Source: Amorphoplanes friuliensis DSM 7358 (GTDB lineage Bacteria > Actinomycetota > Actinomycetes > Mycobacteriales > Micromonosporaceae). From it: 64,000 nucleotides of DNA. Of the stretch, positions 43,675 through 51,366 are shown one piece after another. The stretch is from the NCBI RefSeq assembly GCF_000494755.1, contig NC_022657.1, positions 3,820,001-3,884,000 on the forward strand, given 5' to 3'. Both the position numbers and the translations under genes were made by a program. Under the pieces are notes generated by a model. That model worked only from the letters and a program-made list of their open reading frames with translations, ran no database searches and was not told the origin of the DNA. The number at the start of each line of letters is the position of its first letter. Positions within the stretch are counted from its first letter, which is position 1.

Positions 43675-43713
43675 CATCTGCCCGAAACAAGTTCGAAACC
43701 TTGACGAGAAAGT

Positions 43714-43727
43714 TGTGACCGTTAACA
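43714..43727. promoter_or_regulatory. LacI-type operator TGTGACCGTTAACA (copy 2)
   Basis: It matches copy 1 at 12 of 14 positions; the two differences are at symmetric positions. It lies 49 bases before the endo-arabinanase start, near where its promoter should be. Confidence 0.65.
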
Positions 43728-43775
43728 CTGCGGCACGACATCGACCGATGTCTCTGCTCAGTCAGGAGGAGTGCC

Positions 43776-44798
43776 ATGTCCAGAACCCGTACCGGCCGTG
43801 CGTTGTGGCTAGGTGTCGCCACGGGCGCGCTGCTCGCAGTGGCCGCCGTCGCCTCCGTCAACGCCGAGGCGGCCGTGCCGGTGGTTGCCGCGGCGACGCC
43901 CACTGTTCCACCGGCCGCGTACCCGAACCCGGGGGTGGTCACGGGTGACACCGGCACGCACGATCCGTCGATGGTGAAGACGCCCGCGGGGGGTTATCTG
44001 GCCGCGTACACGGGGGACAACGTGCAGCTCAAGACCTCGCCGGACCGGACCGCGTTCCGCAATGCCGGGGCGGTTTTCCCCGGCGGCGCGAGCTGGACCA
44101 CGGCCTACACCGGTGGCAGCCGGAACCTGTGGGCGCCTGATCTGTCCTACCGGAACGGTCGTTACTACCTGTACTACTCGGCGTCCACGTTCGGCTCGAA
44201 CCACTCCGCGATCTTCCTGGCCACCAGTACGACCGGGGCGTCCGGCTCGTGGACCAACCAGGGCCTGGTGATCGAGTCGCGAACCTCCGACACCTTCAAC
44301 GCGATCGACCCGAACCTGATCGTGGACGCGCAGGGGCGCTGGTTCCTGAGTTTCGGGTCGTTCTGGTCCGGCATCAAGCAGATCGCGCTCGACCCGGCCA
44401 CGGGCAAGCGGTCGGGCACTTCTCTGCGGGCCATCGCGGGCCGCAACGGCGGTGCGATCGAGGCGCCGACCATCTTCCGGCACGGCAACTACTACTACCT
44501 CTGGGTCTCCTTCGACCTGTGCTGCCGCGGCGCCTCCAGCACGTACCGGATCATGGTGGGCCGGTCGGTCAGCGTCACCGGGCCCTTCGTGGACCGCAAC
44601 GGCACCGCGATGACAGCCGGCGGCGGCACGCAGGTGCTGGCCTCGCACGGCAGCATCCACGGACCCGGGCACCAGGCCGTTCTTGCGGACACCGACAGCG
44701 ACGTGCTGGTCTACCACTACTACGCGAACAGCGGTGCTTCCTACCTCGGGATCAACCTCATCGGGTACGACCAGGCGGGCTGGCCGTTCGCCTACTGA
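43776..44798 (+). CDS. Secreted GH43 endo-1,5-alpha-L-arabinanase
   Basis: The 340-residue protein has a signal peptide (about 1-38). The single GH43 propeller carries base Asp in GTHDPSMVK, modulator Asp in NAIDPNLIVD and acid Glu in GAIEAPTIF. Conserved SIHGPGHQAV carries the central metal-binding His seen in endo-arabinanases. The compact size and lack of a binding module fit subfamily 5 enzymes. GGAGGAG precedes the ATG. It is divergent from the GH43-CBM13 gene, and their products should act in turn on pectin-associated arabinan. Confidence 0.92.
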   Translation: MSRTRTGRALWLGVATGALLAVAAVASVNAEAAVPVVAAATPTVPPAAYPNPGVVTGDTGTHDPSMVKTPAGGYLAAYTGDNVQLKTSPDRTAFRNAGAVFPGGASWTTAYTGGSRNLWAPDLSYRNGRYYLYYSASTFGSNHSAIFLATSTTGASGSWTNQGLVIESRTSDTFNAIDPNLIVDAQGRWFLSFGSFWSGIKQIALDPATGKRSGTSLRAIAGRNGGAIEAPTIFRHGNYYYLWVSFDLCCRGASSTYRIMVGRSVSVTGPFVDRNGTAMTAGGGTQVLASHGSIHGPGHQAVLADTDSDVLVYHYYANSGASYLGINLIGYDQAGWPFAY

Positions 44799-44842
44799 AG
44801 CCGAATCACTGCAAACAACCTGCAAACACATTTGTCTTCACA

Positions 44843-44884
44843 TTGACAGACGTCTGTGTTGTTCTGTAACAGGAAAGCGCTTGC
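44843..44884 (+). promoter_or_regulatory. Promoter/operator region of pectate lyase
   Basis: A consensus -35 TTGACA (44843-44848) overlaps the perfect palindrome ACAGACGTCTGT (44846-44857). GAAAGCGCTTGC (44873-44884), centred on the palindrome AAGCGCTT (44875-44882), resembles LacI/GalR catabolite sites. A clear -10 box is not visible. Confidence 0.5.
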
Positions 44885-44967
44885 TTCGGGCAAAGCGGGC
44901 GCGGGAGCCGGCATTCTTCGCCGCGATCCACCGCGCGGTAAACACCAAACATCAAGGAGAAACAACC

Positions 44968-45951
44968 ATGCGCAAACACTTGCGCCAACTCGTGCTGGGC
45001 GCTTCCGCCGGTGCGACCGCACTCGCTCTCACCGGCGTCGGCATCATCGCGACCACGTCCGCCTCGGCGTCGACACCGGTACCCCTCGCCGCGGTTGACC
45101 AGCTGGTCGGCTGGGCGACCCAGAACGGCGGCACCACCGGCGGTGGCAGCGCCGCGACCACCACGGTGACCAGCGCGTCCGCACTGACCTCGGCGGTCGG
45201 CTCCACCTCGGCGTCGGTCATCCGGGTCTCCGGAACGATCAACTGCTCCGGCATGCTGCGGGTGCGCTCCAACAAAACCATCATCGGCAATTCCGGCGCG
45301 GCAATCGTCGGCTGCGGCCTGAACATCAACGGCGATCGCAACGTCATCATCCGCAATCTGACGTTCCGCAACTGGAACGACGACGCCATCAACGTCCAGA
45401 CCTCGGCCACCAACATCTGGATCGATCACAACACCTTCAGCAACGGCTACGACGGCGCCGTCGACGTCAAACGCGGCTCCGACTTCGTGACCGTTTCCTG
45501 GAACCGCGTCTTCAACCACGACAAAGCCATGCTGCTCGGCCACAGCGACGACAACGCGAGCCAGGACACCGGCCACCTCCGCGTCACGTACCACCACAAC
45601 TGGTTCGACGCGTCGACCCAACGCCACCCGCGGGTCCGCTTCGGCAACCCCGTCCACGTCTACAACAACTTCTACTACCGCAACAGCGGCTACGGCGTCG
45701 CCTCCACCGAAGGCGCCGGCGTCCTCGTCGAAAACAACTCCTTCGACGGCGTCTCCGACCCGTACCACCTGGGCGAAGGCGACTCCGGCCCGGGCACGCT
45801 GGTCGCCCGCGGCAACCTGCTCGTCGGCTCCGGCTCCGGCCAGACGGGCGGCAGCGTCAAAACCATCCCGTACGGATACACCCTCGACGCCGCCGGCAAC
45901 GTCAAGTCCATCGTGACGGCGAGCGCGGGCGCGGGCCGAATCTCCCTCTGA
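44968..45951 (+). CDS. Secreted pectate lyase (PL1)
   Basis: The 327-residue protein has a signal peptide (about 1-35). It is a right-handed beta-helix of the PL1 family: VIRVSGTINCSG, SNKTIIGNSGA, NVIIRNLTFRNWNDDAINVQ, NIWIDHNTFSNGYDGAVDVKRGSDFVTVSWNRV and the catalytic Arg block THHNW-like HHNWFDASTQRHPRVRFGN. It cleaves polygalacturonate by beta-elimination with calcium. AAGGAGA precedes the ATG. A terminator hairpin follows the stop by 12 bases. It belongs to the same degradation cluster as the GH43 enzymes. Confidence 0.93.
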   Translation: MRKHLRQLVLGASAGATALALTGVGIIATTSASASTPVPLAAVDQLVGWATQNGGTTGGGSAATTTVTSASALTSAVGSTSASVIRVSGTINCSGMLRVRSNKTIIGNSGAAIVGCGLNINGDRNVIIRNLTFRNWNDDAINVQTSATNIWIDHNTFSNGYDGAVDVKRGSDFVTVSWNRVFNHDKAMLLGHSDDNASQDTGHLRVTYHHNWFDASTQRHPRVRFGNPVHVYNNFYYRNSGYGVASTEGAGVLVENNSFDGVSDPYHLGEGDSGPGTLVARGNLLVGSGSGQTGGSVKTIPYGYTLDAAGNVKSIVTASAGAGRISL

Positions 45952-45963
45952 TTCGCCTTGCCG

Positions 45964-46005
45964 GCCCGGTCCCTGTACCCGCCCCACGGCGGCCGGGGAC
46001 CGGGC
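45964..46005 (+). terminator. Terminator hairpin after pectate lyase
   Basis: Arms GCCCGGTCCC (45964-45973) and GGGACCGGGC (45996-46005) pair perfectly. The loop contains a smaller CCGCC/GGCGG stem. It starts 12 bases after the stop codon. Confidence 0.75.
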
Positions 46006-46979
46006 TGGCCCTGTCTCTCCGCCGCGCCGAAACCGTTTGCACCCACGGTTCCGAGCCGCCGAAGCACCGTCTGCGGATCCGGCTCGGCGACCTCAACATG
46101 CCGTCCGGGGCGGCGGGAGGTCGCGGGCCGATCGAGGCTGCTGCAGCCTTCGACCTCGCCGTCCCCCAGGGGATGGACGGACCGTTGACCACGACGGCGA
46201 GCAGCGGTCGGGCCGGCTGCAGCTGGGCGGTCCTGAGCGGTCTCGCGGTCAGGTGGACTGATGGGTCTCGCAGTTGCCCGCCGCGGCGTGCACCACGGCA
46301 CCGCGGTCGGGAACGGCGGGGAGCAGCCCTGTGCCTGCCATCGCAACCGCGCCCGCGTCCCGGCGGCCCTGCTGGTGATCCGGGACGCCGGGAGAGGGAG
46401 TCTCCTCGACGGATCTTGCTGGTCCGTTGTGGAAGTTCTGCGGTGCCCGCGATTGGGCAGTTCCCAAGGGCTGTGGTCCTTGCACGTTGCGGCGTTCACC
46501 ACGGTGGTCAGACCTCAAGCTGCGCGGCTGCGCTGGCGGCGACCACGCCAGACTGCTGACTCACCGGCCCGGAACGAGCTTTGGGAGAAAGCGGGGCGGT
46601 CGTCGCGAGTTGCGAACTGCATAGGTCGTGGAGATGCAGGACCTCGGAGGGGCGCAGAGGGCGGGAATCGAGCAGCTGCAGAGGGCTCCAGGCGGAGGGT
46701 GATTACCGCGGCTCAATCAGTTGCCAAAACTGTTAAGAACGCTGCGAGAGCATGAGTGGGCCTTCGCTGTGCGCTTGAAAGAAAACTGTGCGTTATTTCT
46801 TTCTTCCGGCCCTCTCAAGGTCGGTCGCCCGGCGCTCGATCACTGCGTTTTGCTATCGCCGCGGTGATCAATCCGGCGATGGGTCAGTGGCGACTTCCGC
46901 GGCGGCGGGCAGTGTGGTTGAGCCACCAGCAATGACGTGGGCGCCGCGATCAGCTGAGCCCGGCGGGGCGTCAACGGTC

Positions 46980-47262
46980 CGGCCTGCGTTGCAGGGCGGG
47001 CGCCGGGAACTCCGACCCCGGACGAGCGCTGCGAGTTCGCGGCCTGCGTCGAGACGTGCGGTTGCCGGACGAGTGCCGCGAGATCGCGGCTTGGGCGGCC
47101 TGCACCGAGACCTGCGGTGGCCAGGCGAGTGCTGCGAGATCGCGGCGTGCACCGAGACCTGCGGTTGTCAGGCGAGTGCCGCGAGATCGCGGCCTGCGCT
47201 GAGAATCGGTTGCCAGGCGAGTGCCGCCAAGATCGGGGCCTGCACCGAGGCCTGCGGTTGAC
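46980..47262. repeat. Degenerate 47-bp tandem repeat with internal palindrome
   Basis: Unit copies are at 47040-47086, 47096-47142, 47143-47189 and 47190-47235 (46 bases). A partial copy follows from 47236, and a diverged copy precedes from about 46980. Each full unit holds CGAGACCTGCGGTTGCCAGG-like sequence and ends GTGCCGCGAGATCG. The junction with the next unit makes GCCGCGA-GA-TCGCGGC, a 7-bp palindrome. The period is not a multiple of three, so this is not a protein repeat. The units abut directly, so it is not a CRISPR array. Confidence 0.7.
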
Positions 47263-47455
47263 CAAAGGCCCGCGGCGCTGCCGTAGGCCTTCGGCGTGTG
47301 CCCGCGTCACCTGGGGGACCGGGGATGCGGGCACCGCAAGGGGAAACGGGGGACGAGGAGGGCGCCTCGTCCCCCGTCCAATTCTGTTCGGACGGATCAT
47401 CCGTGCCGGGAGCCGGGTCACGCGAATGGTCTTGTCCGGTCACCTCCAGCTCGTC

Positions 47456-47501
47456 GGGACAGTTCTATGGGAGCGCTCCCATAGATGACTGTAACTGTCC
47501 C
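47456..47501. promoter_or_regulatory. CebR/CelR-type operator within a larger hairpin
   Basis: CTATGGGAGCGCTCCCATAG (47465-47484) is a perfect 20-base palindrome containing the known cellulose-regulator site TGGGAGCGCTCCCA (47468-47481). Outer arms GGGACAGTT (47456-47464) and AACTGTCCC (47493-47501) also pair. It lies 33 bases beyond the stop of the LPMO gene, not upstream of any gene I can see, so it might act as terminator, distant operator or promoter of an unseen RNA. Confidence 0.65.
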
Positions 47502-47533
47502 GGCGGGCCGGTGGAAGAGGGAACCGTAATTGC

Positions 47534-48649
47534 TCAGACGGTCGCGGTGCAGGTGACCGCCGGGGTGCTGCTGGTGCCGGATCCGATGAATCCGAAATTT
47601 GTCGTGGCGCCGGCGCTCAATGCGCCGTTGTAACTCGCATTGGCTGCTGTCACCGTCGTGCCGCTGGCGCTGACGGTGGCGTTCCAGCCCTGCTGGACCG
47701 TCTGGCTGCCCGGGTAGGTCAGCTTCACGGTCCAGCCCTTGATCGCCGACGTGCCGGCCTTGACCGTCACGTCTCCCTGGAAGCCGCCCGACCAGGTGGA
47801 GCCCACTGCGTAGGTGGCCGAGCAGGCGCCCGTGGCCGGCGGAGGGGTCGTGACCGGCGGGGTGGTGACCGGCGGTGTGGTGACCGGCGGTGTGGTGACC
47901 GGAGGGGTCGTGACCGGCGGCGTCGTGGCCGGCGGTGTGGTGACCGGCGGAGTGGTCGAGCCGCCGCTGAAGTTCACGTCGCTGCAGAAGTAGTACGACT
48001 GGTCCAGGTGGCTGGCCTGCCAGATGGTGTAGACCATTGCCCGGCCGGTACGCCCGGACAGCGCCACCGGCACGTCGATCTGCACGCCGCCGTTGGCCGT
48101 CTGCCACTGTGCGGCGGGCGTGTTGCCGATCTGGCTGACGAGGTTCAGGTCGGACCACTTCAGTGCCGTGGTCACCGGGTTGAAGCCGGGCTTGGTCACG
48201 TAGACCCGGATGTAGTCGGCGCCGTGCAGCGCGCCGTCGAAGAGGCGGACGTTGAAGTTGTTGCCGACGGATGCGGCTTTCCAGTCGCCGACGGTGTCCA
48301 TGGCGTTGTAGCGGCCGCTTTCGGTGCGGCCGGCGCTGCACAGCTGGCCGTCGGGGATGGCGGCCTGGTGGTTGCCGGCGACACCCTCGCGGAACAGGCC
48401 GTTCCAGTTCCACATGGCGCTGGGGTTGGCCTGCCAGGCTTGCCAGCACATCGGGTCCTCGGTCGCCATGGCCGGGTCCTGGAACTTGCTGCCCCACCGT
48501 TCGTAACAGCCGTAGTTGCGGGACGCCGGGCCGGTGACGTTGCCGTGGGCGGAGGCGGGACCGGCCGGGATGACGACCGCCGCCAGCGTGGCGACGACGA
48601 CTCCGACCAGACCGCTGACAAGGATGCGGATTCGTAGAGAAGAGGACAT
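47534..48649 (-). CDS. Secreted AA10 lytic polysaccharide monooxygenase with CBM2
   Basis: The 371-residue protein has a signal peptide cut before His35 (ASA|HGNVTGP), giving the copper-binding N-terminal His. The second histidine-brace residue is His142 in GALHGADYIRVYVTKPGF, a spacing like cellulose-active Streptomyces AA10 enzymes. The AA10 domain ends near 230 (HLDQSYYFCSDVNF). A long TTPPV-repeat linker and a CBM2 (about 275-371) follow. It would oxidatively cut crystalline cellulose, or possibly chitin, and boost the hydrolases of this cluster. Confidence 0.93.
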   Translation of the reverse strand: MSSSLRIRILVSGLVGVVVATLAAVVIPAGPASAHGNVTGPASRNYGCYERWGSKFQDPAMATEDPMCWQAWQANPSAMWNWNGLFREGVAGNHQAAIPDGQLCSAGRTESGRYNAMDTVGDWKAASVGNNFNVRLFDGALHGADYIRVYVTKPGFNPVTTALKWSDLNLVSQIGNTPAAQWQTANGGVQIDVPVALSGRTGRAMVYTIWQASHLDQSYYFCSDVNFSGGSTTPPVTTPPATTPPVTTPPVTTPPVTTPPVTTPPVTTPPPATGACSATYAVGSTWSGGFQGDVTVKAGTSAIKGWTVKLTYPGSQTVQQGWNATVSASGTTVTAANASYNGALSAGATTNFGFIGSGTSSTPAVTCTATV

Positions 48650-48813
48650 GGGGGCTCAGCACTCCGAAATTGAAGGCCCTCGAGGAAAAGGGCGCAGGTC
48701 AGGGGGGATCCGGCGGAAGCTGCCCAGGGCTTCCGCCCGCCACGTGACCCGGCAGGGGTGCGTGCCCAGCGTCGCTGAGCGATCGGCGTCTGTCAATAAA
48801 ACCGGGAGGAACG

Positions 48814-49203
48814 ATGACAGGTGTACTGCAAGCCGTCGACTGCGTGCAGGTGCCGGTGCCCGATCTGGAACGCGGCCTGGCGTTCTACCGCGACGAGCTG
48901 GGGCACGAGCTGATCTGGCGTACCGGGACGGCGGCCGGGCTGCGTCTGCCCGGCGCCGGGACCGAGCTGGTCCTGACGACCGAACGCGACGGCCTCGAGG
49001 TGGACTTTCTCGTCGACGACGTGGGGCGGGCGGTGGCCGGCGTCGTCGCGGCGGGTGGATCGGTCCGCGTGGAGCCCTTCGACATCCCCGTGGGGCGTGT
49101 AGCGGTGGTCGCCGACCCGTTCGGCAACGACCTGACGATCCTGGACCTGAGCAAGGGTCGCTACGTCACCGGCCCGGACGGCACAGTCACCGGCGTCGCG
49201 TGA
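48814..49203 (+). CDS. VOC-family protein (129 aa)
   Basis: It is a single VOC unit: AVDCVQVPVPDLERGLAFYRDELGHELIWRTG, LVLTTERDGLEVDFLVDDVGRAV and VGRVAVVADPFGNDLTILDLS. It would work as a dimer, with unknown metal and substrate. GGGAGGA precedes the ATG. The 164 bases on the left hold the divergent LPMO promoter. Confidence 0.88.
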   Translation: MTGVLQAVDCVQVPVPDLERGLAFYRDELGHELIWRTGTAAGLRLPGAGTELVLTTERDGLEVDFLVDDVGRAVAGVVAAGGSVRVEPFDIPVGRVAVVADPFGNDLTILDLSKGRYVTGPDGTVTGVA

Positions 49204-49300
49204 CGGACGGAAAAGTTTTCGTCGGGTGGCAACCATTTGTCATCGTGCGGCCACTGAGGGGTGGGCGGGGGGACCGTCCGATCTGGCGAATGGATGTGCC

Positions 49301-49987
49301 ATGACTCCACCTCGCGCGCCGCACACCGGCGGGCCCGCCCGGCGGCGTACCCGGGACAGTCACGCCGGGGGCCGCCGCCCCGATGCGGGCCGGGTCCGGC
49401 CGTGCCGGAGCCGCCGGGGGCCGGGCGCCGGACAGGTCAGTGTGGAGTTCGTGACCGATCTGGCCGGGCCGGCCGGGCGGCTCTGCACCGATTTCTCGGC
49501 CGAGCAGGCCACGATGCTGTCTCTCGCCGCCGCGGCCGACACCATCCGGGCCGTGCAGGCGATGCCGGGCTGGGCGGCCGCCACCGGTTCGCTCGCCGAG
49601 GTCTTCGCGGGCGACCGTCGCTGGCCCGGCCCGGTGCTGCTCATCGCGACCGAGATCCCGCAGCTCGGCCCCGATCTTCTGGTCTGTGCGACCGACCTGC
49701 TCCGGGATTTCGACGCGGTCCTCGGGCCGACGACCGGTGACGGCTGGTGGGCGTTCGGCCTGCGGGAGCCGGCCCGGGTCGCGCTGGGCCCGCTGACCGG
49801 CCTGGGGCTGCTCAACGGTCTGGGGTCGCTGACCGTCGCCGCGTTGCGCCTCGGCCTGCGGGTGGCCATGCTGCCGACCCTGCGGGGTCTCGGCAGCGGC
49901 GCGGACGTGCGGCCGGTCGCCGCGCACTGCCCGGCCGGCAGCATGTTTGCCACCACGGTCGCCCAGCTGACGGGCCGCACGATGTGA
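49301..49987 (+). CDS. DUF2064 (TIGR04282-like) glycosyltransferase-fold protein
   Basis: The 228-residue protein matches the DUF2064 core from about residue 45: CTDFSAEQATMLSLAAAADTIRAV, GPVLLIATEIPQLGPDLLVCATDLLRDFDAVLGPTTGDGWWAFGLREPA. These are GT-A-like nucleotidyl- or glycosyltransferases. The usual N-terminal K-x-P-x-P-G-x-x-K-T-R-L motif is not recognisable; the first 45 residues are Arg/Pro-rich and the start is uncertain. Its stop overlaps the GTG of the next gene. It is the first of four coupled or closely spaced genes. Confidence 0.75.
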   Translation: MTPPRAPHTGGPARRRTRDSHAGGRRPDAGRVRPCRSRRGPGAGQVSVEFVTDLAGPAGRLCTDFSAEQATMLSLAAAADTIRAVQAMPGWAAATGSLAEVFAGDRRWPGPVLLIATEIPQLGPDLLVCATDLLRDFDAVLGPTTGDGWWAFGLREPARVALGPLTGLGLLNGLGSLTVAALRLGLRVAMLPTLRGLGSGADVRPVAAHCPAGSMFATTVAQLTGRTM

Positions 49988-50628
49988 CCGTGGATCCGCC
50001 TCGCCGGTGGCTTGCAGCCGGGGCGGTCGCCGCAGTTCAGATGATCGTCGTCGCCGGGCTCGACGGCGCCACCCGGGCCGGCTACGACTCGTCCAGGAAC
50101 TGGGTCAGTCAGCTGTCCCTCGGCCCGGGCGGGCCGCTCGGTGTCGCCAACCTCGCGCTCTGCGCGGTCTGGCTGCTCGCCTTCGGCCTCGCCCTGCGCC
50201 ACCATCTCCGGTTGTCCCGCGCCGGCCGGTGGGCGGCCCGGTCGGTGCTCGTTGCCGGTACGGCCATGCTGGTCGTCGCGGCCGTACCGATCGATCCCGG
50301 GCTGGACTATCCACCCGGTGTTCCGGCCGTGCACACGGTCACCGGTTACCTCCACCAGGCCGGGGCGCTGCTGCTCTTCGTCTCCGGTACGGCCGCAGCG
50401 GTCCTCCTCGGCCGCTGCCTCAGCCCCCGTTTCCCGCTCGCGGCGCCCGCCGGGGTGGCCGTCGCCGCGGTCATGGTGCTCGCGTTTGTCGCGGCGAGTG
50501 TGCTGGTCACCCTGGACATCACGGGGACGGTCACCGGCACGCCGAGCGGGCTCCTCGAACGGGTGGCCCTGGGCGCCGGGTTGTGCTGGATCGGCGGCGT
50601 CGGCCTGCTGCTGTCGCGGGCACGCTAA
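49984..50628 (+). CDS. DUF998-family membrane protein
   Basis: The 214-residue protein has about six membrane helices and the family block GYDSSRNWVSQLSLGPGGPLGVANLALCAVWLLAFGLALR. The GTG start at 49984 overlaps the TGA of the DUF2064 gene (GTGA), so translation is coupled. DUF998 proteins have no established reaction. The location between a sugar-transferase-like gene and a lipid acyltransferase suggests a role in membrane lipid or glycolipid handling. Confidence 0.85.
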   Translation: MTVDPPRRWLAAGAVAAVQMIVVAGLDGATRAGYDSSRNWVSQLSLGPGGPLGVANLALCAVWLLAFGLALRHHLRLSRAGRWAARSVLVAGTAMLVVAAVPIDPGLDYPPGVPAVHTVTGYLHQAGALLLFVSGTAAAVLLGRCLSPRFPLAAPAGVAVAAVMVLAFVAASVLVTLDITGTVTGTPSGLLERVALGAGLCWIGGVGLLLSRAR

Positions 50629-50637
50629 ATTCTCGGG

Positions 50638-51366
50638 ATGCTGCGCGCCCTCTCCGTTCTCTTCTGGACGGTCATCGTCGTGACCTGTCCCGTCTTTTTC
50701 CTCGGGGCGCTGGTGGTGTGGGCGGTGTGCCTGCCGTTCGACCGGCGCAAGGTCGCCCTGCACCTGTACTCGTCGGCGTGGGCGGTGTTCTACGTCCGGC
50801 TCAACCCGTTGTGGCGGCTGCGCACCTCGGGCCGCGAGCTGCTGCCCTGGCGGGGTGCGGCGGTGCTGGTCGCCAACCACGCCTCGCTGATCGACATCCT
50901 GGTGCTGTTCGACCTGTTCCGGCCGTTCAAGTGGGTCTCGAAGGCGGAGATCTTCCGGGTGCCGGTGATCGGCTGGAACATGCGGCTCAACGGGTACGTG
51001 CCGTTGGTGCGGGGCAGTGGCGCGTCTGTCCGGCGCATGCTGGATCGCTGCTCGGAGCTGCTGTCGGCCGGGTCGCCGGTGCTGTTCTTCCCCGAGGGGA
51101 CGCGCACCGACGACGGGCTGCTGAAGGCGTTCAAGGACGGAGCTTTTGATCTGGCGGTCCGCCACGACGTGCCGGTCTTCCCGATCGCGGTGCACGGCAC
51201 GGGCCGGGCGCTGCCGAAACACGGCCTGATCCTGCGTGACCACGTCGACGCCCGGGTCGAAGTGCTGCCTGCATTGCTGCCGGCGGACCACGCCGATGTC
51301 GCCGCGCTCCGGGACGCCGCCCGCGACAGGATCGAGGCGGCGCTCCGCGCGCGTACGGGTCCATGA
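50638..51366 (+). CDS. 1-acylglycerol-phosphate acyltransferase (PlsC-like)
   Basis: The 242-residue protein has the catalytic NHASLID (HxxxxD), the substrate motif FFPEGTRTDDG, a membrane helix at the N-terminus and the late block PVFPIAVHGTGRALPKHG. It transfers an acyl chain to a lysophospholipid or a related acceptor at the membrane. Its stop overlaps the ATG of the GT4 gene (51363-51366), and it starts nine bases after the DUF998 stop. Confidence 0.92.
   Translation: MLRALSVLFWTVIVVTCPVFFLGALVVWAVCLPFDRRKVALHLYSSAWAVFYVRLNPLWRLRTSGRELLPWRGAAVLVANHASLIDILVLFDLFRPFKWVSKAEIFRVPVIGWNMRLNGYVPLVRGSGASVRRMLDRCSELLSAGSPVLFFPEGTRTDDGLLKAFKDGAFDLAVRHDVPVFPIAVHGTGRALPKHGLILRDHVDARVEVLPALLPADHADVAALRDAARDRIEAALRARTGP

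Larger units (their letters stand above)
45952..47533. other. 1.6-kb gene-free stretch
   Basis: Several frames are open here on both strands, but none has a recognisable protein, a ribosome binding site or steady third-position GC bias. The region carries the pectate lyase terminator at the left, a stretch with lower GC than the rest (about 46600-46860), a degenerate 47-bp repeat array and a CebR-type palindrome near the right end. It could hide a small RNA or be a decayed gene. Confidence 0.55.

Noticed and set aside
46980..47262. CRISPR array
   Set aside because: The repeats abut without unique spacers and no cas gene is present.
46098..47421. Several frames of 60-190 codons in the gene-free region
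   Set aside because: They have no recognisable domain and no ribosome binding site. They change frame across the 47-bp repeats, so they are not credible genes.
49360..51291. A 643-codon minus-strand open frame over the DUF2064-PlsC operon
   Set aside because: It is antisense to four genes with family motifs and start overlaps. The composition is Arg, Pro, Gly and His-rich.
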